From: JAEUSG01 sp964590225
GTDB taxonomy: Bacteria > Fibrobacterota > OXYB2-FULL-49-7 > JAEUSG01
Length of the DNA stretch: 64,000 bases
Direction of reading: 5' to 3'
Assembly (NCBI GenBank): GCA_964590225.1
Contig: CAZPWS010000006.1
Coordinates: 1 to 64,000 of the forward strand
The notes beneath the pieces are model-generated. The model was not told the DNA's origin and made no database searches. It worked only from the letters and a program-made list of their open reading frames with translations. Below, piece by piece: positions 1 to 5,858 of the stretch; the stretch's first letter is position 1; every line of letters starts with the position of its first letter. The position numbers and the translations under genes are program-made.

Positions 1-19
1 TCTGTATGCCAAGAACTGG

Positions 20-1519
20 ATTGAAAAAGTTCCCTGTATGAAAAGGGATTGAGACTTCTCCAATAGGTTCAATTGCTCCTATCAACTTATTTACAGATTG
101 AAAAAGTTCCCTGTATGAAAAGGGATTGAGACCAGTAGTGATTTTTTACTACCTATAGTCAAGATACGATCTTCCGTGATTGAAAAAGTTCCCTGTATGA
201 AAAGGGATTGAGACGAACACCTGATTTCGCTTTTGATGGTTGGTTGGTCAAGATTGAAAAAGTTCCCTGTATGAAAAGGGATTGAGACCTGAACCATTTC
301 CAAGCTGTTGATTTTGTCATTTCTTTGAGATTGAAAAAGTTCCCTGTATGAAAAGGGATTGAGACGCTCCTGTAATACATCTATATCCAGCAATGTTAAA
401 TCCATAGAGATTGAAAAAGTTCCCTGTATGAAAAGGGATTGAGACGTTATAATCATCTGATATTTTATGACCATCACGGTCATGATTGAAAAAGTTCCCT
501 GTATGAAAAGGGATTGAGACGCGTAAGCGGCTCCGGTGAAAACGGCGTAACCAAAAACATGATTGAAAAAGTTCCCTGTATGAAAAGGGATTGAGACGGA
601 AAGCACAGATGTTATTGATGAATTCATGCTGAATAATTGAAAAAGTTCCCTGTATGAAAAGGGATTGAGACGGACTGCCCAAACCCAGCCACCATGCTTT
701 ACCATTATTGAAAAAGTTCCCTGTATGAAAAGGGATTGAGACGGTTGGCCGAAATTCTGGCCTGAAAACCAGATATTATAAGATTGAAAAAGTTCCCTGT
801 ATGAAAAGGGATTGAGACGCCCAATAGGCTCCGTATAGCATTTACGCGGCGCCCCGACTATATTGAAAAAGTTCCCTGTATGAAAAGGGATTGAGACTTG
901 CAGGCTGGTTGCTCGGCAGCCTGAGCCGCCCTATACGATTGAAAAAGTTCCCTGTATGAAAAGGGATTGAGACCCGGCAGCTATCCAAGCGGCCAAATAT
1001 GGTATATCACAGTTCGAATTGAAAAAGTTCCCTGTATGAAAAGGGATTGAGACCAGGTCTGCCAATCTGTATATTGACATAACCAGCCTCGGCGGATTGA
1101 AAAAGTTCCCTGTATGAAAAGGGATTGAGACTCCGCACACCATGTAATTCTGCATCTGGCATCCTGCGGGATAATTGAAAAAGTTCCCTGTATGAAAAGG
1201 GATTGAGACTCTGGCTTGGTGTTTTCTGTCTTTTTCATAATGTTCCCTTGATTGAAAAAGTTCCCTGTATGAAAAGGGATTGAGACTCATTTCTACTGTT
1301 TTCATTATATCCTCCCGTATAAGATGAATGGATTGAAAAAGTTCCCTGTATGAAAAGGGATTGAGACACAATATCCTGCTTATATCCGGCAAGGCTTATG
1401 CCTTGCTTGATTGAAAAAGTTCCCTGTATGAAAAGGGATTGAGACCTGATCACCTATCTTCGGTTGCCACGGTGTAATACTCGATTGAAAAAGTTCCCTG
1501 TATGAAAAGGGATTAAGAC
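20..1519 (+). CRISPR. CRISPR array, 20 repeats of 36 bp, 19 complete spacers
   Basis: Twenty copies of a 36-bp repeat start at 20, 97, 179, 253, 330, 410, 485, 562, 636, 707, 783, 862, 938, 1018, 1096, 1174, 1251, 1332, 1410 and 1484. The first 19 read as identical; the last (1484-1519) has a G-to-A change near its 3' end. Spacers are about 35-46 bp, and bases 1-19 are part of a further spacer, so the array continues to the left. The repeat begins ATTGAAAAAG and ends ATTGAGAC. It has an internal TCCCT/AGGGA stem. The last eight bases resemble the ATTGAAAC/G 5' handle of type III and I-A/I-B crRNAs, which sets transcription left to right. The degenerate repeat at the right fits the leader-distal end. 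No cas gene is in the window, so the subtype is undetermined. Confidence 0.98.
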
Positions 1520-1606
1520 GAGAGAGGAATCCATTTGGATAAGATTATCTCTAAAACGAAAATATATGCAGATATTGACAAGGCAAAAAAGGAGTGTTTG
1601 GAATGA
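1517..1606 (+). pseudogene. Probable 3' remnant of a gene cut off by the CRISPR array, or a tiny TTG-started ORF
   Basis: The reading frame that is closed inside the last repeat (TAA at 1514-1516) is open from 1517 to a TGA at 1604-1606. It gives 29 charged, helix-prone residues (for example KTKIYADIDKAKKECLE). Its stop overlaps the next start as ATGA (1603-1606), the usual arrangement of two genes in one operon. I infer the C-terminal end of a gene whose body was lost at the array boundary. A second reading is a 23-aa ORF from TTG at 1535, with AGAGAGG a few bases upstream. A 29-codon open frame can occur by chance; the ATGA overlap and residue composition are the only support. Confidence 0.45.
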
Positions 1607-2124
1607 AAAAGATTTCACTGTTTGTTTTATGCTGTGTTACATTGTTGTTCTCTCAGGCCCCTTCATGGGCAAATGTAAAAGACCCTATACTTCGAAATGT
1701 GAGGAAGGATTTTGAGAATGTTACGCTTAAGGCTATTCTTAAAAAAGTACCTTCCTCCTTCAGCATTCGTTGTCCTGTTGTTTACGCTACAGATGCTTCT
1801 ATTAAAGGACGAATTCAGACAGTTAGGAGAGGCGCTGTGGATGCTGTGTTTTTTCCTGAAGCTATCCGTATAGTGGATGAGGGTGTTGTTACCCTTGATG
1901 TTAAGGTTGAGGGAGGTATAGAGATAGAACAAACACAAAAGAATAGGACTAAGGTAGAGACCTTTCGAGCTTTTATGTTTATTGGCAATGATGCCACTGA
2001 TAAGGACATGCGCTACCTTGTTCGTGTGGCTTTCCACAAGGATTTATTTGGCGGAAATGCCTCCGTTACTTTTTTTGATGCACGAGAACAATGGGACTGG
2101 ATGGGCTTTAGGATTGTAATGTGA
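1603..2124 (+). CDS. Hypothetical small secreted protein, 173 aa
   Basis: I do not recognise this family. The first ~24 residues are a clear Sec signal peptide: MKKIS, a hydrophobic LFVLCCVTLLF core, and a probable cleavage after SWA. The mature part of about 150 residues has no obvious motif and ends with a tryptophan-containing DWMGFRIVM. The start at ATG 1603 is supported by AAGGAG at 1589-1594; an in-frame GTG at 1594 lies inside that ribosome site. The gene sits between the last CRISPR repeat and two decayed repeats. Its start overlaps the stop of a truncated upstream frame, so it may be the surviving second gene of an operon invaded or deleted by the array. Confidence 0.75.
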   Translation: MKKISLFVLCCVTLLFSQAPSWANVKDPILRNVRKDFENVTLKAILKKVPSSFSIRCPVVYATDASIKGRIQTVRRGAVDAVFFPEAIRIVDEGVVTLDVKVEGGIEIEQTQKNRTKVETFRAFMFIGNDATDKDMRYLVRVAFHKDLFGGNASVTFFDAREQWDWMGFRIVM

Positions 2125-2189
2125 TGCGCCCTACAATATCACCTTTATTTGATGGTGGAGGAATTAACTAAGCAGAATGGGCATCCAAT

Positions 2190-2307
2190 ATTGATAAAGT
2201 TCCCTGTATGAAAAGGGATTTAGACTTTCACCCATACCCATGTATGGCAGAAGTAACTCCTTGGTAGAATGATTGAAAAAGTTCCCTGTATGAATAAGGG
2301 GTTGAGG
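2190..2307 (+). repeat. Two decayed CRISPR repeats with one 46-bp spacer
   Basis: Bases 2190-2225 and 2272-2307 match the array repeat in the same orientation with a few substitutions: TTGATAAAG and TTTAGAC in the first, AATAAGGGGTTGAGG in the second. They are separated by 46 bp, within the array's spacer-size range. They lie 670 bp beyond the last array repeat, on the far side of the small secreted-protein gene. This shows an array once extended further right or that a second small array existed here. Accumulated changes are expected at the oldest, leader-distal end. Confidence 0.92.
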
Positions 2308-2321
2308 TTTAGCGCATATTA

Positions 2322-2375
2322 TTGTTAGTATTGCAATCCTAACAAAATAATCATATATTAGTACCATAATACTAA
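2322..2375. promoter_or_regulatory. Inverted repeats in front of the AAA ATPase gene
   Basis: TTGTTAG (2322-2328) pairs with CTAACAA (2339-2345), and TTAGTA (2358-2363) pairs with TACTAA (2370-2375). The motif TTAGTA also occurs at 2325-2330. The second inverted repeat ends 10 bp before the ATG at 2385. The arrangement could be an operator for a local regulator or simple AT-rich hairpins. No regulator is assigned. Confidence 0.3.
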
Positions 2376-2384
2376 CGAAAAACT

Positions 2385-3611
2385 ATGGATGAATTATATA
2401 CACTAAGCCGGTCACTTCTCAAAGCGCATAACAAGGCATACAGTCGTTCTTTTTTAGAACAAAAACCATTTTCACATCGATTTACAATATTGTTAGGTGA
2501 AAGAGGCGTAGGGAAAACAACAGTAATAGCACAGTACTTAAGCTCGCAGAACAAAGCGGACGAAGATTCTGTGTTGTATGTTCAGGCGGATCACTTTCTT
2601 GTAAATAAATACTCCCTCTATTCAATAGCTGAAAATTTTTACAGCCTTGGCGGAAAGATTATCTGCTTCGACGAAATTCACAAATACCGGAATTGGTCAA
2701 CAGAACTCAAAAGCATATATGACACATTTACAAATCTCAATATTATCGCGTCCGGTAGTTCTGCTCTTGAGATTATCAAGGGAAGCCACGACCTGAGCAG
2801 GCGGGCCATAGTTAAGAATTTAAGGGGCTTTTCGTTAAGAGAGTACATCGAATTGAAGTACAATACAACTATGCCTGTTTTGCAACTTCAGCAAATAACG
2901 GGGAACCATGTTACATGGTGCGATAAAATTATCATGGCACTTCAAAAAGCGACTCAAAAAAAAATCTTACGGATTTTTAAGGATTATCTTGAGTGCGGCT
3001 ACTACCCATATTTTAATGAAATCAACGATTTAAGTATTTACAAAACAATTGTACAGCAGAGTCTGCATGCTTTTATTGAAGCTGATTTGCCTGCAATATA
3101 TCCAACTCTTACAGGAGCAAGCGTTCATAAGATTATTCAGCTGCTTTCATATATAGCTTCAGCTGTTCCGCTAACTCCTGATATGCGGAAGCTGAGACAG
3201 ACGCTTGATATCGGCGATGAAAGAACACTAAAAAACTACCTCTCGTTTATGAAAAATGGAGAAGTAATATCCATACTCCCTTTTGCCGGAGGTGGTTTGG
3301 GGCGCGTCGCTAAAAACGGGAAAATCTATCTTGGAAATACTAACCAGTTATTCGCTATAAATCAAACTGCCGTTAATTCCGGTACCATAAGGGAAACTTT
3401 TTTCAATTCCATGCTTTCGCACTCAAACTCTTTGGCTATACCCGAACAAGGTGATTTTTTGGTGAATAATCAATTTTTGTTTGAGGTTGGCGGAAAAAAC
3501 AAAAATTTTTCTCAGATAAAAGATCTAAAAAACAGTTTTACCGTTGTGGATGATATTGAAGCAGGATATAAAAACAAGATTCCATTATGGATTTTCGGGT
3601 TTGTTTATTAA
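2385..3611 (+). CDS. AAA-type ATPase of the AAA_14/DUF4143 class
   Basis: The protein (408 aa) has a P-loop GERGVGKT at residues 38-45, a Walker B with the acidic pair D96-E97 (IICFDEIHK), and a sensor-like IIASGSSALEI near 120. This matches the AAA_14 ATPases usually fused to DUF4143. The C-terminus has a GDFLV strand followed by FEVGGK (E367 to K371), resembling the D...ExK core of PD-(D/E)XK nucleases that the DUF4143 tail resembles. The cellular role of these proteins is unclear; they are common in accessory DNA of bacteria and archaea. No strong Shine-Dalgarno precedes ATG 2385. The gene directly follows the decayed CRISPR repeats and is separated by 243 bp from the CHAT operon. Confidence 0.85.
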   Translation: MDELYTLSRSLLKAHNKAYSRSFLEQKPFSHRFTILLGERGVGKTTVIAQYLSSQNKADEDSVLYVQADHFLVNKYSLYSIAENFYSLGGKIICFDEIHKYRNWSTELKSIYDTFTNLNIIASGSSALEIIKGSHDLSRRAIVKNLRGFSLREYIELKYNTTMPVLQLQQITGNHVTWCDKIIMALQKATQKKILRIFKDYLECGYYPYFNEINDLSIYKTIVQQSLHAFIEADLPAIYPTLTGASVHKIIQLLSYIASAVPLTPDMRKLRQTLDIGDERTLKNYLSFMKNGEVISILPFAGGGLGRVAKNGKIYLGNTNQLFAINQTAVNSGTIRETFFNSMLSHSNSLAIPEQGDFLVNNQFLFEVGGKNKNFSQIKDLKNSFTVVDDIEAGYKNKIPLWIFGFVY

Positions 3612-3620
3612 ATATTATAC

Positions 3621-3770
3621 CTACATGTAAATACGAATGGCGACCAAACATAATGAGGCCATGAGAGCAAGAAAAACACATATCCTCATTGCACGATAAT
3701 CCTCTCTTTTCCAGTTTAAGAAACCGGTTACAATATTACAGAAAAGGCATATTGTCATTATCTGCTCCAT
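3621..3770 (-). CDS. Possible small membrane protein, 49 aa
   Basis: On the minus strand an AGGAGG followed by four bases and ATG (start 3770) opens a 49-codon frame. It encodes two short hydrophobic stretches (IMTICLFCNIVTGFL and ICVFLALMASLCLVAI) around a charged NWKREDYRAMR loop. The ribosome site and hairpin-like membrane topology are the only evidence. It is convergent with the AAA ATPase gene and divergent from the operon starting at 3855. No family is recognised. Confidence 0.45.
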   Translation of the reverse strand: MEQIMTICLFCNIVTGFLNWKREDYRAMRICVFLALMASLCLVAIRIYM

Positions 3771-3854
3771 TGATCCTCCTTGTCGTTTGAAAGAATTTTG
3801 GAGTATATTTCATACAGTACTAACTGATGATCGGTTCCTTGTTTCTGGAAAAAT

Positions 3855-4070
3855 ATGGATATAGAACATTTGGCATACTTTTACGACCACTATCTTGAAA
3901 CGCGCTGGATACCGGACTGCTATAACCCCCTTTTTGAAGGATATTTCTTTGTCTATTTGAGTGTCCCCAGAAGCCCCTTTTTGCGACAGAAGCTTTTAGC
4001 CTCATTTCAGGGTAATAAACAGGTTGAACAAAGTCTTAATTCTTTTCTTAAGGGGGAAAAGAGTGTCTGA
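3855..4070 (+). CDS. Hypothetical 71-aa protein, first gene of the CHAT operon
   Basis: A 71-residue frame from ATG 3855 ends at TGA 4068-4070, overlapping the next gene's GTG start (4063) by 8 bp. That implies translational coupling and supports it as a gene. The N-terminal half is aromatic-rich (YFYDHYLETRW, YFFVYLSV) and the C-terminus is basic. I recognise no domain. The ribosome site is weak (GGAA just upstream). It may be an accessory subunit of the system encoded downstream; its function is unknown. Confidence 0.6.
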   Translation: MDIEHLAYFYDHYLETRWIPDCYNPLFEGYFFVYLSVPRSPFLRQKLLASFQGNKQVEQSLNSFLKGEKSV

Positions 4071-5115
4071 ACAATTAGAAAAAAATCTTGCGGGATTTTT
4101 AAAAGATGGCAACACTGAAGCTTATGAATCTGTAGTAAGAAGTTTTCGCATTACTATCGAAAGAAAACTTGGGGATCGGGAAAAAGAGAGAGCCACAGAT
4201 ATCCTGCACGATTCGCTTATTGCCTTAAAAGAAAAGAGTGAAATGCTATTATTGGCTGTAAATGCGGAGAATATTCTTACCAGATATCTATGGAAGATTA
4301 TTAATAGTGCAATTGCTGACATTAAACGAAATACCGACTCTGGTAGAATGTGGGCAAGAATAAAAAAACTGTTATTTGAAAATGAAAAGGGTCTATTTAC
4401 AGTTGCCAGAGGCCACGGACTTTTGTCTAATGAAGTGGAATGGACATTGAGTTCAAAAAGCGAGGCGTCTTCTACGGTTAGTAATTTGTCTATCGATGAA
4501 GTGGTGGCTAAAGCCCCAACCCCTTCTCAACTGAATATCAATATTCTTACGCCTAAGCAGGACGCTAAAAAAGAGAGCCATATAATAAGTGGTGAGGATT
4601 TGGAATTATATGTTACAAAGATTCTTGAGAGTGCAGAAATGCCTCTTACAATAAGCACCGTTAATAGAATTGTTTGTACAAATCTTGAGATTGTTGATAC
4701 AGCGACTGAGCAATGTAACGCAAATACCGGTTCTTTTGATGCTGAAGTCCTTTTAGGGCAGGAGGCAAAAGAGGTAATCGTAAAAATTAATGCGAAAATA
4801 GCTGATTCAGTTAAATCGAACAACAAGGTTCTTGAAAAACAGCTTCTATTGTGGCGTTTTATTCTTTACCTTTTTTCGGAAATGCCTGAGCTATCCTGCG
4901 TTAGTATAGAAAGGATACTGGCAGATAAAGGGTCAGAATTAGGAGTTGCCGCCTATTCCGATGTGTCGATAGGTGAACAGCGGAAAAAAATGTTTAGGTG
5001 GTTACGGGATCTTTTATCGTACGAAATTACACATTATATGCGATACTTCGCTCTTTTACTTAGCGAATACTACAATAATCTCGATTTGCAAGAGGTCAGG
5101 AGTGCTGAAAAATGA
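4063..5115 (+). CDS. Sigma-factor region-2-like protein with atypical C-terminus, 350 aa
   Basis: Start GTG 4063 is chosen because of the GGGGG at 4052-4056 and the overlap with the upstream gene. Residues ~5-90 look like sigma-70/ECF region 2: an AYESVVRSF helix, RATDILHDSLIALKEK matching the DLVQEVFLRLW segment, and LTRYLWKIINSAIADIKR matching the FRAWLYRIARNLAIDxLRR segment that contacts the -10 element. No clear region 4 helix-turn-helix follows. Residues ~171-214 (LELYVTKILESAEMPLTIS and following) could form a winged helix, and the C-terminal 100 residues are helical. It overlaps the next gene by ATGA (5112-5115). I infer a specialised transcription factor linked to the CHAT protease; the family call is from pattern only. 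Confidence 0.6.
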   Translation: MSEQLEKNLAGFLKDGNTEAYESVVRSFRITIERKLGDREKERATDILHDSLIALKEKSEMLLLAVNAENILTRYLWKIINSAIADIKRNTDSGRMWARIKKLLFENEKGLFTVARGHGLLSNEVEWTLSSKSEASSTVSNLSIDEVVAKAPTPSQLNINILTPKQDAKKESHIISGEDLELYVTKILESAEMPLTISTVNRIVCTNLEIVDTATEQCNANTGSFDAEVLLGQEAKEVIVKINAKIADSVKSNNKVLEKQLLLWRFILYLFSEMPELSCVSIERILADKGSELGVAAYSDVSIGEQRKKMFRWLRDLLSYEITHYMRYFALLLSEYYNNLDLQEVRSAEK

Positions 5116-5855
5116 ATAATCTTATAGATAAAGATGCAATCCCCTTTTACGCAAAAGCGGGTGAAATGTGGCTTGTTAAGGATAATTTCAAATCAACTGA
5201 TCTTACCGAAGAGCTTCTTTTTCCTGTGATCATACTTAAAGTTACCGAAAATGAAAAACTTGGAGAAAATCATCTTGTAGATGTTGTTCACACAGGGATG
5301 TTTTTAAAAGATAAAGGGCCAGGCGATATAATTATTGATTCTCAGGTTGGCAAGCTAATGGCCATGACATGGCACCGGCAAACAATGTTAACCGGTCTTT
5401 TAGAAGGCCGCTTTGGTGTGGTTGAGCCTGCCGTACTTGAGGCTATAATCGCTGAGTCGATAGACACAAAATCAAAAACCGTATATGACTCGCATAGAAC
5501 TCTTGCCCGTGAAGACCTGATTATTAGAACCTCTCATCTCTCTGAAATTACACTTAGGGCACTTCATCTTTCCGAAATTATTCCTGATTCTGATCCTGAT
5601 ATTTCAAATCTTATTGAGCAAAGCATAGCCTATAAAACTCCTGAACTTCAGGTTGCGGGGAATGATTTTGATATTTTACTCGGCGCTATTCTATCCAATG
5701 CAATGGCAAAAGAGATTGATGCTGCAATATTAGCCGCTGATGCCGAAGGTGCTATTAAAAAACGGGCAAGGCTCTATTTGTGGTGCACCCGCTTTTTTGC
5801 GATGTTTGATGTAAACTCTTACAACAATGCTGTAAAAATATTTTCTGAACCATAA
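5112..5855 (+). CDS. Hypothetical 247-aa middle protein of the sigma/CHAT operon
   Basis: I do not recognise a named family. The N-terminal ~95 residues (AGEMWLVKDNF, FPVIILKV, LVDVVHTGMF, WHRQTML) have the strand pattern of a small beta-barrel of the SH3/MazF-PemK-like kind. This is weak and by eye. The middle carries a near-tandem HLSEI...HLSEI segment (about residues 141-156), and the C-terminal half is helical. Start ATG 5112 overlaps the sigma-like gene's stop by 4 bp; the CHAT gene begins 3 bp after its stop. By position it could be the partner that links protease and sigma-like protein, for example an inhibitor or cleavage target. That role is speculation by analogy with Csx30. Confidence 0.7.
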   Translation: MNNLIDKDAIPFYAKAGEMWLVKDNFKSTDLTEELLFPVIILKVTENEKLGENHLVDVVHTGMFLKDKGPGDIIIDSQVGKLMAMTWHRQTMLTGLLEGRFGVVEPAVLEAIIAESIDTKSKTVYDSHRTLAREDLIIRTSHLSEITLRALHLSEIIPDSDPDISNLIEQSIAYKTPELQVAGNDFDILLGAILSNAMAKEIDAAILAADAEGAIKKRARLYLWCTRFFAMFDVNSYNNAVKIFSEP

Positions 5856-5858
5856 AGC

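Noticed and set aside
91..1453. Several long minus-strand open frames with repeated SIPFHTGNFF, SLFIQGTFSI and NPFSYRELFQ peptides
   Set aside because: They are translations of the CRISPR repeat (36 bp, a multiple of three) joined by spacers, not proteins.
2125..2209. Short open frame running from MVEELTKQ into the first decayed repeat
   Set aside because: It has no clear ribosome site and its end is repeat sequence; chance is more likely.
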